Origin: CBDCFT01 sp965216365
GTDB taxonomy: Bacteria; Pseudomonadota; Gammaproteobacteria; Arenicellales; CBDCFT01
Assembly (NCBI GenBank): GCA_965216365.1
Contig: CBDCFT010000003.1
Location: 305,017 to 369,016 of the forward strand
DNA length: 64,000 bases
Reading direction: 5' to 3'
The notes under the pieces are model-generated. The model saw nothing but the letters and a program-made list of their open reading frames with translations, was not told the DNA's origin and searched no databases. The number at the start of each line of letters is the position of its first letter. The first letter of the stretch is position 1. Positions 17,259-27,072 of this stretch are shown in pieces. The position numbers and the translations under genes are program-made.

Positions 17259-19400
17259 ATGAATGCAATACAACTCTCAAGACGACAATTTCTAAAAACA
17301 AGCACCCTCGCAGGCGGTGCGTTGGTCATCGGTTTTAATCTGCCGTTGAGTGGCCGACGGGCGCAAGCCATGGCGGCGGAAGATACGGCTGTCAACGCGT
17401 GGCTGAAAATCCATCCGGACAACACTGTTACCGTGTTGGTTGGCTCCTCGGAAATGGGGCAAGGTGTTTTTACATCTATACCCATGTTGCTGGCGGAAGA
17501 ACTTGAAGTGGACTGGAACAGTGTGCATGCCGAGATGGCACCCGTTGCGCCGGCCTACACTAATCTCATTTTCAATATGCAGGCGACTGGTGGCAGCACT
17601 ACCATTCGTTCTTTCTATGAAGCTTTGCGTCAGGTGGGTGCGAATACACGTCAATTGTTTGTTGCGGCGGCGGCACAGGATATGGGTGTCGATGCAGGGG
17701 AGTGCACTGCTGCTAACGGCGTCGTTACCCACACAGGATCGGGCGAGGCACGAAATTATGCTGACGTCGCTTCCATCGCCGCACAACTCACACCACCGGA
17801 GAATACTCCGCTTAAACCCGCATCCGATTGGAAAATAATGGGAACACCGGCTCACCGGCTGGATGTTCCTGCGAAAGTGGATGGCAGCGCTGAATTTGGC
17901 GTCGACGTACAAGTTGACGGCATGCTGGTAGCGACCGTGCGCGATTGTCCGGTGTTTGGCGGCAAATTGAAGTCCGTGGATGATAAACCCGCGTTAGCGG
18001 TAACCGGCGTCAAGGCGGTTATTCCATTAGAGACCGCATTCATTGTGGTTGCGGACGGTTACTGGCCGGCTAAAAAAGGCGCTGATGCCCTACAACCGGA
18101 GTGGGATTTTGGAGCTAATGCGGAAAACTCGAGCGACAAAATCAGCGCCTTGTTGGCGAGTGGTTTAGAACAACCGGGAAACAGCGCGCATACCGCGGGT
18201 GATGCAAATGTGGCGATGCAGGCCGCCGCGAAGAAAATTGAAGCGACGTATGAATCGCCGATCGTGGCACATTCGACTATGGAACCCATGAATGCGACTG
18301 CCAGTGTCACCGCGGATGGTGTTGAGGTATGGGCGCCAACCCAGGGGCAGGGCATTATTCCGCAAGTGGTTAACGGTGTGCTCGGTACGCCCATGGAAAA
18401 CGTGCAGGTGCATACCACATTTCTCGGCGGCGGTTTTGGCCGGCGTTTTGAGATGGATTTCGTGGTCTATGCGGTGCTCGCATCCAAAGCCGTAGGTGCG
18501 CCGGTGAAGGTCATGTGGTCACGTGAAGAAGACACTCAACATGATTTTTATCGCCCGCCGTCGCTGGCGAAAATGCAGGGTGGCCTGAGCGCGGATAACA
18601 AGTTAGATGTTGTACAAGCACATATCGTAAGTCCGTCCATTTTTTCACGCGTATTCCCGGACTTTATCCAGAATGGAATCGATTCCTCGTCTGTGGAAGG
18701 TATCGCCGATTCTCAGTATTCCATTCCTAATGTTAAAGTGGACTATGTGATGCAAGAAGTTGGTGTACCGGTCGGTTTTTGGCGTTCGGTCGGACACAGT
18801 CATAACGCGTTCGTCATGGAAGGTTTTATGGACGAGATAGCTCACGCCGGTGAAATCGATCCGGTTGAGTTACGGCGGCAAGTTTTGCACGACAAGCCTG
18901 ACCATCTCGCGGTATTGAACAAACTAGCCGAAGTGTCCGATTGGGGTAATGCAGACGAAGGCCGATACAAGGGCATCGCGATCCACGATTCCTTTGGCAG
19001 TATTGTCGGGCAGGTGGCGGAAGTCTCTGTTGACAATGATCAACTTACCCTTCACAAGGTCACTTGCGTGGTTGATTGCGGCACGATTATCAACCCGGAT
19101 ACCGTAGAAGCGCAGATGCAAAGCTCCATTATCTACGGGTTGACCGCCGCTTTGTACGGCGAAATCAGTATTTCACAGGGCCGTGTGCAACAAAGTAATT
19201 TTCACGACTATCAAATGGTACGTCTCGCGCAGACACCGGAAATTGAAGTGCATCTCGCACCCAGTGGACGCGAACTGGGTGGTATCGGCGAGCCGGCGTT
19301 GCCTCCATTGGCGCCCGCGTTGACCAACGCCATTTTTATGGCGACGGGAAAACGTATTCGCCAATTGCCCATTACCAAGGAGATACAACTCGCCGCCTGA
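17259..19400 (+). CDS. Molybdopterin-binding subunit of a molybdenum hydroxylase (isoquinoline 1-oxidoreductase beta-like)
   Basis: 713 aa. A Tat signal SRRQFLK at residues 7-13 is followed by a hydrophobic stretch ending near ALA/AQA at about 38. Domains of the xanthine dehydrogenase large-subunit family follow, with the molybdopterin loops GGGFGRRF, SVGHSHNAF and GELGGIGEPALPP-like. The near-C-terminal GGIGE includes the active-site Glu typical of the family. It hydroxylates an aldehyde or N-heterocycle in the periplasm. The start at ATG 17259 is fixed by ribosome site aggaggc. Its stop overlaps the next start (TGATG). Confidence 0.92.
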   Translation: MNAIQLSRRQFLKTSTLAGGALVIGFNLPLSGRRAQAMAAEDTAVNAWLKIHPDNTVTVLVGSSEMGQGVFTSIPMLLAEELEVDWNSVHAEMAPVAPAYTNLIFNMQATGGSTTIRSFYEALRQVGANTRQLFVAAAAQDMGVDAGECTAANGVVTHTGSGEARNYADVASIAAQLTPPENTPLKPASDWKIMGTPAHRLDVPAKVDGSAEFGVDVQVDGMLVATVRDCPVFGGKLKSVDDKPALAVTGVKAVIPLETAFIVVADGYWPAKKGADALQPEWDFGANAENSSDKISALLASGLEQPGNSAHTAGDANVAMQAAAKKIEATYESPIVAHSTMEPMNATASVTADGVEVWAPTQGQGIIPQVVNGVLGTPMENVQVHTTFLGGGFGRRFEMDFVVYAVLASKAVGAPVKVMWSREEDTQHDFYRPPSLAKMQGGLSADNKLDVVQAHIVSPSIFSRVFPDFIQNGIDSSSVEGIADSQYSIPNVKVDYVMQEVGVPVGFWRSVGHSHNAFVMEGFMDEIAHAGEIDPVELRRQVLHDKPDHLAVLNKLAEVSDWGNADEGRYKGIAIHDSFGSIVGQVAEVSVDNDQLTLHKVTCVVDCGTIINPDTVEAQMQSSIIYGLTAALYGEISISQGRVQQSNFHDYQMVRLAQTPEIEVHLAPSGRELGGIGEPALPPLAPALTNAIFMATGKRIRQLPITKEIQLAA

Positions 19401-20410
19401 TGGAAAGCGTCGATCTCGATGTATTGACCCGGGCTTTGCATTGGTTGAAATCCGGTGAACAGGTATGTCTGGTCACGGTTGTAAATACCTATGGCTCGTC
19501 GCCACGACCGCCGGGTGCGTTGTTAGCCATTAACGGCCATGGCCGCTTTTGCGGTTCGGTATCCGGTGGTTGCGTCGATGAAGATTTGGTGCAACGCTAC
19601 CGCGATGCGATTCCGAAACATCCGAAAATAGTTACTTATGGCGGCGATGCTGAAATGGCCCGTTTGCAATTGCCTTGTGATGGGGTCATTGAATTGGTGG
19701 TCGAGCCTTTCACGAACATCGATCTGTGGAATGAAGTCGTCGACAACATTCAACAACGAAAAATCGTATGCCGTGAACTAGAAATAAACACAGGCGAGTC
19801 GAGACTTTTCGTCGGCGGTCACTACAATGTTTTATCGTTTGACGGCAATAGATTGTCAAATGTGTTTGGCCCGCAGTGGCGCTTGTTGATAATAGGTGCC
19901 GGGCAGACCTCGAGGTATTTGGCACAAATGGCGGGGGCATTGGGCTATGACGTGACTGTGTGCGATCCACGTGAGGAATACTTGCGAGAATGGCAAGTAG
20001 ATACGGCGCGGCTTGTAGAAAGTATGCCGGATGATGCAGTCCAAGAACTAGCTCCGGATAGTCGTACCGCCGTCGTAACCTTGACCCACGATCCCAAGTT
20101 GGACGATCTTGCCTTATTGCAAGCATTAAACTCAGAGGCGTTTTATATTGGTGCGTTAGGGTCTAGCAGAAATAATCAAAAACGGCGCGAACGCTTAGCT
20201 AAACATTTTGAAATTGATGGTTCGCAGTTAAAACGGTTACATGGACCTGTGGGTTTGCCCATTGGTGGTCGCGCGCCACCGGAAATTGCATTGTCTATCC
20301 TGGCTGAAATAACCGCGGTGCGTTACGGCAAATCGCTAGTCCAGGAAGCTGACCGCGAGCCACAAAAGTCCGAAACTCAATTACATCTGATTAATCAGGC
20401 CACGGCGTGA
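19400..20410 (+). CDS. XdhC/CoxI-family molybdenum cofactor maturation protein
   Basis: 336 aa. The N-terminal XdhC/CoxI domain (VTVVNTYGSSPRPPGALLAI and GSVSGGCVDEDL) and C-terminal Rossmann domain (LLIIGAGQTSRYLAQMAG near 163) are both present. Family members bind Mo cofactor, promote its sulfuration and insert it into xanthine dehydrogenase-type apoenzymes. The gene is translationally coupled on both sides: TGATG with the large subunit and GTGA with the MocA-like gene. This strongly ties it to the hydroxylase encoded upstream. Confidence 0.92.
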   Translation: MESVDLDVLTRALHWLKSGEQVCLVTVVNTYGSSPRPPGALLAINGHGRFCGSVSGGCVDEDLVQRYRDAIPKHPKIVTYGGDAEMARLQLPCDGVIELVVEPFTNIDLWNEVVDNIQQRKIVCRELEINTGESRLFVGGHYNVLSFDGNRLSNVFGPQWRLLIIGAGQTSRYLAQMAGALGYDVTVCDPREEYLREWQVDTARLVESMPDDAVQELAPDSRTAVVTLTHDPKLDDLALLQALNSEAFYIGALGSSRNNQKRRERLAKHFEIDGSQLKRLHGPVGLPIGGRAPPEIALSILAEITAVRYGKSLVQEADREPQKSETQLHLINQATA

Positions 20411-20970
20411 TTGCAGGCATTTTGCTCGCGGCCGGAACGAGTTCCCGTTTTGGCAGTAACAAATTGTTGCATACAATGAATGATGGTCGGACCATCTTGA
20501 GTGTCAGTGCAGGCAAGCTTCAATACAGTGTCGATCATACGCTTGCAGTCATTCGACCTGACGATGACACGGGAGCTGCACTACTCGATGAACTAGGAAT
20601 CGAAAAGCTGGTTTGTGATCAGGCCAATAAAGGCATGGGGGCGAGTTTGTCCTGCGGCGTGCAGGCTATGCCCGATGCAAAAGGTTGGATAATCGCTTTG
20701 GCGGATATGCCGTTTATCGCACCGGAAACATATGCCGGTGTTGTGGCTTCGATTAAATCGGGCAGCCTGCTTGCTGCGCCATTTTACAATTTCAAACGTG
20801 GGCATCCGGTCGGGTTTTCCGCCACGTTGTTTAATGAACTCGTTGTGTTGCAGGATGACACTGGAGCGAAAAACCTCATTGCGAAACATGCCGATGAATT
20901 GCATGCTTTGGAATGCGATGACCCTGGTGTTATCCGAGATGTTGATACACCTGCGGATTTAGCGACTTAG
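20407..20970 (+). CDS. MocA-like nucleotidyltransferase (molybdenum cofactor cytidylyltransferase)
   Basis: 187 aa. It opens with the nucleotidyltransferase motif AGILLAAGTSSRFGSNKLL and has the ALADMPFI metal-binding segment (around residue 97). MocA-type enzymes turn Mo-MPT into the cytosine dinucleotide form used by hydroxylases of the xanthine oxidase family. It starts with GTG overlapping the XdhC stop (GTGA) and closes a four-gene operon. It is slightly shorter than E. coli MocA. Confidence 0.9.
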   Translation: MIAGILLAAGTSSRFGSNKLLHTMNDGRTILSVSAGKLQYSVDHTLAVIRPDDDTGAALLDELGIEKLVCDQANKGMGASLSCGVQAMPDAKGWIIALADMPFIAPETYAGVVASIKSGSLLAAPFYNFKRGHPVGFSATLFNELVVLQDDTGAKNLIAKHADELHALECDDPGVIRDVDTPADLAT

Positions 20971-21045
20971 TCACTCTTGCAAACTCGAATAGGTTTTTTG
21001 GCTGAGGCCGTTATGGCGGATATATAAAAAATGTGCTGTTAAGCT

Positions 21046-22026
21046 TTAAAATTCAACAATTTGCCCGTCATTGAGTTGTAAGCTAAGCACGCCATCGCTC
21101 GAATTCACGACTATCTTTCCCACGATCTCGCCGCTTCGGAACACCGTTCCTCCGGCTTCCCAGATCGGATCGATATCGCTTGAATCGTTATATCTATAAA
21201 AAGCGTCGCCGAATTCGATAGCGAGTTGATCTTTGTTCCCCATACTTGCTATTCGATCCGTTTGTTTCGTAAATGCATCGCCCGAGTTCGCGAAGAAGTC
21301 TCGCGCGTAATTTTGCTGCTGGCTCATATTGATCATGGTGTTCTCCGTCGATGCGGAACCGGTGATATTCAGCGAGTGAGTCGAGTTCGATTGGTTTGCC
21401 GATCCGCTTATGTTATGAAAATAGGTTTTCTCACCGGTAATCTGTGCGGCAACCGTCCAGATCTCGTTCTCGCTGGTAACGGTTCCTTTAATCGCCTGCG
21501 CCACAGTCCATCGTGTATGCTCGACCTGTGTAATTTGACTCTGCACCTGAATATTGAACTGGGGCGAGGTGATAGAGTAAGCAAAGTCGGTGTGCTCTCC
21601 TTCAAATAATTTCCAATCATCGAAGGCCAGGTTACCGGTATCACCGCGAAAGGCAGAAACTTGGATGCCGATGGTTACACCGTTACTTAACATGACGTGT
21701 AGAACGGGATCGTTTGTATCGGCGGGCGGCGAATACACGAATTCTTCCGTACCTGGAGCGGTCTCAGTTAGAGTTCCAGCGCCGGTCAATTGATTGCCGT
21801 TCAATTCGCTCGCCAGAAATATGGCTTGGAGGGCGATGTCATTGGCTTCGTTCAGCGTGTCTTGCACTTCCCATCCGGCCCGGAAGGTCAGCCCAAGCAA
21901 AGCAAGAGCCTCTTGGTCAGAAGTGGCGGCGCGGGCCGGATTAACCGTAAGCAACGCCGTCGCAATTAAACCGACGATGAATCCTGATCGGATGGTTTGC
22001 AGCGTTTTGCCGTTAGAAGCGGTCAT
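21046..22026 (-). CDS. Secreted hypothetical protein
   Basis: 326 aa. A signal peptide is clear: basic start, hydrophobic FIVGLIATALLTV and cleavage after ARA near residue 33. The mature part is rich in Thr, Ser, Asn and Gln, contains no cysteine that I can see, and looks beta-rich; a short region of repeated NISGSANQSNSTHSLNI/TGSASTENT character lies near 205-235. I recognise no family. It stands alone between the molybdenum operon and the glutamate dehydrogenase gene, all convergent or tandem, and may be a periplasmic or surface protein. Confidence 0.72.
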   Translation of the reverse strand: MTASNGKTLQTIRSGFIVGLIATALLTVNPARAATSDQEALALLGLTFRAGWEVQDTLNEANDIALQAIFLASELNGNQLTGAGTLTETAPGTEEFVYSPPADTNDPVLHVMLSNGVTIGIQVSAFRGDTGNLAFDDWKLFEGEHTDFAYSITSPQFNIQVQSQITQVEHTRWTVAQAIKGTVTSENEIWTVAAQITGEKTYFHNISGSANQSNSTHSLNITGSASTENTMINMSQQQNYARDFFANSGDAFTKQTDRIASMGNKDQLAIEFGDAFYRYNDSSDIDPIWEAGGTVFRSGEIVGKIVVNSSDGVLSLQLNDGQIVEF

Positions 22027-22152
22027 GATCGGATCACTTACAAGTTCTTTTGCTGCGAATCGCTTAATAGACCTCGACTGGAATTAAGCGCAGGGTAATG
22101 ACATTGCGTCCACAACGTCACTCTGCGAGGTTGAGCTAATTCGCAATTACGC

Positions 22153-25100
22153 CTAATGCCGCAGCAGTGCCTGTACCTCACCCAGAGCGACCGACAACAT
22201 GGCAAAGTCGACATTGCCGCCGGAACGTAATTCAGTCATTAATTGTTCATAACGGTTAAATGCGGCTTCGTTTTTCTGAATCCAATTATCCACCATGGTT
22301 TTTGGTTTGCTGGCGTTGCTCTGGTCAATCACTTCTCCCGCGATTATCCGCTGCTGATTATGGAATTCGCTGCGCAGACTCCACCTGGCCAGGTAATGCC
22401 AGTGATTGGCTACAGACAACTCGGATGTCTGGTCACGTAGCCAAAGCAAATGCAGGCGAGCGCCTAAATCGTAGTATACGCTTCCTACCGTGGCCACTGC
22501 CTGGTTGGTGTTTTTTGCCACTTCGACTATGTCCAGAGCTGTTGACAACGGAACAAAGTAGGCTACACGCGTGGCCAGCTTTTCGGGCACGCCGCTGGAC
22601 ACCATGGCTTTTGTGCGACGTTTTAAGCGTAAACGGATTTCCGCGGACATCGGTTTTGGAAAGCTCTCGATCAGTTCGCTGACCCCGTTCTTGAAAAATT
22701 CTACGGTTTCGGCAATATCGAGCGGGGCGCGGCGATTACGCAGTAACCATACTGTGGCCCGCTCGATCAGCCCGCTGGCAAAGTGCAGCATTTGCATTTG
22801 TACTTTTGCAGATGCCTTGTTGTCCAGTGCTTCGACGGCGCTCCAGATATCACGCATCTGGAAGATTTCGCGCGCGGCGGTGTAAGCTCGCGCAATATCA
22901 GGTGCCGTGGCGCCGGTTACGTCGGCAAGACGAAAGGCGAATGTGGGACCAGCACGATTGACCAGGCTGTTAGTGATATAAGTAGCGATAATTTCCCGTT
23001 TTAGACGATGCTCGTAAATGTTGTCGCGAAATTTATCTCCCAGCCGTACAGGAAAGTACCGTTCCAATTCCGCACGTAGAAACGGATCTTCCGGCACATC
23101 GGACCGAATCAATTGATCGTATAAGTCGATCTTGCTATACGATAATAAAATGGCCAGCTCGGGTCGAACCAGACCCTCACCGGCCGTGGCGCGTTCGACC
23201 GATTCTTCGTTATCGGGCAAATACTCGAGTTTGGAATCCAGTTTATCCTGGCGTTCGAGATGGCGGATATAGCGCATCTGCTCGGAGAATAATTCTGGCG
23301 ATTGGCTGGCCGTTACACTGATGGCTTGGGTTTGGTTGTAGTTATCCCGCAAAACCAAATCAGCCACCTCGTCAGTCATTTCGGCCAACAATTTGGTACG
23401 CTGTTTTACTGTCATGTCACCGTCAGCGACGATTCGGTCCAACAAAATTTTGATATTGACTTCGTGATCGGAAGTATCGACGCCGGCGGAATTGTCGATG
23501 GAGTCGGTATAACACAATCCGCCGTGCTGGCAGAATTCAATTCGTCCAAGTTGGGTAACACCGAGATTGCCGCCTTCACCAAACACTTTGCAACGCAATT
23601 CTTTTCCGTTTACCCGCAGTCCGTCGTTGGCGCGATCACTCACTTCATCATGAGTTTCCGATTCCGCTTTGATATACGTGCCGATGCCGCCATTCCAAAT
23701 CAAATCAACCGGCGCCTTGAGCATGGCGTTGATCAAATCGTTTGGCGTCATGCTGTCCTGATTGATACGCAGGACTTCTTGCATTTGTGGCGATACGGGA
23801 ATGGATTTGGCACTGCGCTCGTAAATGCCGCCGCCTTCCGATATTAACTTGGATTCATAATCGGTCCAGCTCGAACGTGGCAGATTAAACAAGCGTTCGC
23901 GTTCTTTGAAACTTTGCTCGGGATCGGGATTGGGATCCATGAAAACATGCATGTGGTTAAATGCGCCCACCAGTTTTATGTGACGCGATAGCAACATGCC
24001 GTTGCCAAACACGTCGCCGCCCATGTCGCCAATTCCAATGACGCTGAAGTCCTGGGTCTGGGTGTCGTGATCCAACTCACGGAAATGGCGCTTAACGGAT
24101 TCCCACGCCCCCCGTGCGGTGATACCCATTTTCTTGTGGTCGTACCCCACAGAACCACCGGACGCATACGCGTCGCCTAACCAAAAACCGTATTCTTCCG
24201 AGACCGAATTCGCAATATCGGAGAAAGTCGCAGTGCCTTTATCGGCCGCGATAACCAGATAAGGATCGTCGCTGTCGTGGCGGACAACATCTTTAGGCGG
24301 AATAACCTTATCGCCATCCAGGTTGTCGGTAATGTCCAGTAGCCCGCGCATGAAGGTTTTATAGCACTCGATCACTTCGGTCATTAACGCTTCGCGGTCT
24401 CCGTCCGGTGGCCGTTTGACGATAAACCCGCCTTTAGACCCGGTAGGCACAATGACGGCGTTTTTGACCAGTTGCGCTTTCACCAGACCAAGAATTTCGG
24501 TCCTGAAGTCCTCCCGGCGATCGGACCAGCGCAGGCCGCCGCGCGCGACCCTGCCGCCGCGCAAGTGCACCGCTTCGACGCGCGGGGAGTAAACAAATAT
24601 TTCGAACATTGGAATGGGTTTAGGCATTCCAGTGACGCGTTTCGGTTCCAGTTTGAGTGATACGTAGGGTTTTGTACCGCCATCTGCATCCGGCTGAAAA
24701 AAGTTCGTGCGGGTGGTGGCCTGTATCACATCTAGATAGCCGCGCAGGATGCGGTCTTCGTCCAGGTTGGCAACGCGATCAAGCCCGGAGTTGATTTCGT
24801 CCATCAATCCATCCAGGCTTTCACCGTCACTACCTTGTAGATTCGGGTCAAACCGGCGGTTAAACAGACGCACCATCCGTTGCGACATTTTCGGATTTTC
24901 CGACAATGTCTCAATGATGTAAGACTCGCTATAAGGTATTTTTATCTGTTTCAGATAGCGGCTGTAAGCACGCAGAATGATGGTTTCCCGCCAGGTCAGT
25001 CCTGCGCCCAGGACTAATTTATTAAAACCGTCGTTCTCGATATTTTCCTTCCACACCTGAACAAAGGCTTCCTGAAAATTATCCGCAACTTTTTCCGGAT

Positions 25101-26958
25101 CGATTTCACTATCTTCCGCGTGCACGAGTTCAAATTCATGGATCCAGACCGGTACTCCATCACGCGGATGAACATCGTAGGGACGCTCCCCGATAACTTT
25201 CAGCCCCATATTTTCAATCATGGGCAGGGTATCGGACGGTGACACCGGATTTTCCGGGGTAAACAGTTTTAACCGCACGCCGCCTTCGGTTTCCGCTAAT
25301 GGGCGGTAGAAATTGACGTTAATCTCCCCGCTTTTGCTCGTTTGGTCTATGCGATCGATATCAAACGCGCCGGTGCGTGCCGGAAAGTCATCGCGGTAAC
25401 TGACCGGAAACGCATCCGTGTAATTGTGATAGTACTTGTTACCCTGGCCTTCACCATAAACATCCGTCAATGCTTCACGTAAATGATCCTGCCAGGAGCG
25501 GGCGGCATCGACAATTTTTTTCTCGATCTCCTGGGTGTCATATTTCGGTTCGGTGTTGGCCGCGCTGTAGATGGTGAATTGGATTCGCGCGAGTATCGAC
25601 TCCGAAAACAGCGTGTCGAATTCTACGGTGCTTCCATGGTAGGCATCCATCAGGATGCGTTGAATACGTAAACGCATCTCCCGGCTATAACGTTCGCGCG
25701 GCAGATATACCAGGCACAGATAAAAGCGACGATAGGTGTCACGGCGGGTGAACAAGCGTATACGATGACGCTCCTGTAACTCCAGTATGCCGTTTGTCAT
25801 TTCAAACAGTTCTTCATCGCTCAACTGAAACACGCTGTCGCGAGGAAAAATTTCAATGATGTTCTGCAGCGCCTTAGCGGCATGGCCGGAGCTGGGTAGA
25901 CCCGTGTGTTCCAGAACCCGCCTGACTTTATTGCGTAACAAGGGGATTTCATGGGTATTTCTGTTGTACGCAGCGGACGTAAACAAACCCACGATGCAGC
26001 GTTCTCCATCAACTTTGCCGCTCTTGTTGAATCGCTTGATGCCGATGAAGTCCATGTAGGCAGGACGGTGGACGGTGGCGCGTCGATTGGCTTTCGTTAC
26101 GATTAACAGGTCATCGAAGTCACTGTATTCTTCGCGGCCAATCGGCAGGATGGAGGAAACGTCACCTAGCTCGCGCAGTATTCCGATTTGTGAATCCGGA
26201 GTGAGTTCCAGCGTGTTAGCGCCATCGGTTTTTTTGTAATCGAATTCGCAATAGCCTAAAAAGGTAAAATGATCCGCTTCGATCCACTGGCAAAAAGCAA
26301 TCGCCTCGTTTATGTCATCTTGTTCAAACCCGGTCGCTTGTTTTTCCAACTCAGTAACGGTGGATAGAACGTTCTCGCGCATAACCTTCCAATCCGCGCA
26401 GGCCAGACGTACATCGTTAAGCACTTCTGCTATGGATTGTTGAATCTTGGCGAGGACTTTAGGCTCAGACTGGCGATCTACCTGAAAATGCATATACGAC
26501 TCAGCGACAGTGTCGGTCGATTTAGCGTCGGCAATATCTGAAATTTTTCCATCGTTTCCACGCTGGACGTGAAACACCGGATGAATGGTCAGGTGAATGG
26601 TTAAGCCATACCGGTTTAATGCCATGGAAACGGAGTCCACCAAAAACGGCAAGTCGTCCGTGACTACTTCAACTACGGTATGCGTCGACTGCCAGCCGTG
26701 TTTTTCGAAGTGCGGGTTGTAAACGTGAACCTTGGATTCGCCGGGTTTACGCTGACGGGCGATGTGCCAAAAAGCGAGTGCTGCGCCGGATAAGTCGATT
26801 ACCGAATGGATGAGAAGATCGTCCGGTGCTACCCGGTCGTAGAAACGTCTTATGAATTTTTCAAGTAACGGTTTTTCATTGTCTTTCAGCTTGGTTGCGG
26901 CATCGGTAACGACTCGATTTATCAACTCTTGTGATTCTTGGGCGCGAGTGAGTGGCAT
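22153..26958 (-). CDS. gdhB: NAD-specific glutamate dehydrogenase, large bacterial type
   Basis: 1601 aa, as expected for the 180-kDa class. It converts glutamate to 2-oxoglutarate and ammonium with NAD in the cytosol. The N-terminal half holds ACT-like and helical regulatory segments; the catalytic part, about residues 720-1230, contains the substrate and catalytic region GSKGGFIVKRPP, ASGGSVGYDHKKMGITARGAW and the NAD fold IGIGDMGGDVFGNGM. The ATG at 26958 is chosen because ribosome site gggag lies 5 nt upstream; the upstream in-frame start at 27000 would place the start inside a palindrome. It is divergent from acetoacetyl-CoA synthetase. Confidence 0.95.
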   Translation of the reverse strand: MPLTRAQESQELINRVVTDAATKLKDNEKPLLEKFIRRFYDRVAPDDLLIHSVIDLSGAALAFWHIARQRKPGESKVHVYNPHFEKHGWQSTHTVVEVVTDDLPFLVDSVSMALNRYGLTIHLTIHPVFHVQRGNDGKISDIADAKSTDTVAESYMHFQVDRQSEPKVLAKIQQSIAEVLNDVRLACADWKVMRENVLSTVTELEKQATGFEQDDINEAIAFCQWIEADHFTFLGYCEFDYKKTDGANTLELTPDSQIGILRELGDVSSILPIGREEYSDFDDLLIVTKANRRATVHRPAYMDFIGIKRFNKSGKVDGERCIVGLFTSAAYNRNTHEIPLLRNKVRRVLEHTGLPSSGHAAKALQNIIEIFPRDSVFQLSDEELFEMTNGILELQERHRIRLFTRRDTYRRFYLCLVYLPRERYSREMRLRIQRILMDAYHGSTVEFDTLFSESILARIQFTIYSAANTEPKYDTQEIEKKIVDAARSWQDHLREALTDVYGEGQGNKYYHNYTDAFPVSYRDDFPARTGAFDIDRIDQTSKSGEINVNFYRPLAETEGGVRLKLFTPENPVSPSDTLPMIENMGLKVIGERPYDVHPRDGVPVWIHEFELVHAEDSEIDPEKVADNFQEAFVQVWKENIENDGFNKLVLGAGLTWRETIILRAYSRYLKQIKIPYSESYIIETLSENPKMSQRMVRLFNRRFDPNLQGSDGESLDGLMDEINSGLDRVANLDEDRILRGYLDVIQATTRTNFFQPDADGGTKPYVSLKLEPKRVTGMPKPIPMFEIFVYSPRVEAVHLRGGRVARGGLRWSDRREDFRTEILGLVKAQLVKNAVIVPTGSKGGFIVKRPPDGDREALMTEVIECYKTFMRGLLDITDNLDGDKVIPPKDVVRHDSDDPYLVIAADKGTATFSDIANSVSEEYGFWLGDAYASGGSVGYDHKKMGITARGAWESVKRHFRELDHDTQTQDFSVIGIGDMGGDVFGNGMLLSRHIKLVGAFNHMHVFMDPNPDPEQSFKERERLFNLPRSSWTDYESKLISEGGGIYERSAKSIPVSPQMQEVLRINQDSMTPNDLINAMLKAPVDLIWNGGIGTYIKAESETHDEVSDRANDGLRVNGKELRCKVFGEGGNLGVTQLGRIEFCQHGGLCYTDSIDNSAGVDTSDHEVNIKILLDRIVADGDMTVKQRTKLLAEMTDEVADLVLRDNYNQTQAISVTASQSPELFSEQMRYIRHLERQDKLDSKLEYLPDNEESVERATAGEGLVRPELAILLSYSKIDLYDQLIRSDVPEDPFLRAELERYFPVRLGDKFRDNIYEHRLKREIIATYITNSLVNRAGPTFAFRLADVTGATAPDIARAYTAAREIFQMRDIWSAVEALDNKASAKVQMQMLHFASGLIERATVWLLRNRRAPLDIAETVEFFKNGVSELIESFPKPMSAEIRLRLKRRTKAMVSSGVPEKLATRVAYFVPLSTALDIVEVAKNTNQAVATVGSVYYDLGARLHLLWLRDQTSELSVANHWHYLARWSLRSEFHNQQRIIAGEVIDQSNASKPKTMVDNWIQKNEAAFNRYEQLMTELRSGGNVDFAMLSVALGEVQALLRH

Positions 26959-26980
26959 ACGATCTCCCGGAATATTATTG

Positions 26981-27000
26981 GTGTGTTCGCCTGAACACAC
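26981..27000. promoter_or_regulatory. Perfect 8-bp-arm palindrome between gdh and acetoacetyl-CoA synthetase
   Basis: gtgtgttc and gaacacac flank gcct, the form of a dimeric regulator site. It lies in the 114-bp divergent control region, immediately upstream of a tagaat -10-like hexamer at 27005-27010 for the plus-strand gene and 22 bp from the gdh start. It could act as a shared operator. The binding protein is unknown. Confidence 0.55.
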
Positions 27001-27072
27001 AGTATAGAATACTTCGTAATATGATTGTATTTAGGATGGAAAAATCGTTGCTTTCCCTACGAAAATTCGGTT

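Noticed and set aside
17292..17912. 206-aa frame opposite the molybdenum subunit
   Set aside because: Complete overlap with a recognised gene and no motif.
23302..23847. 181-aa frame opposite the NAD-glutamate dehydrogenase gene
   Set aside because: Lies fully inside the conserved dehydrogenase on the other strand.
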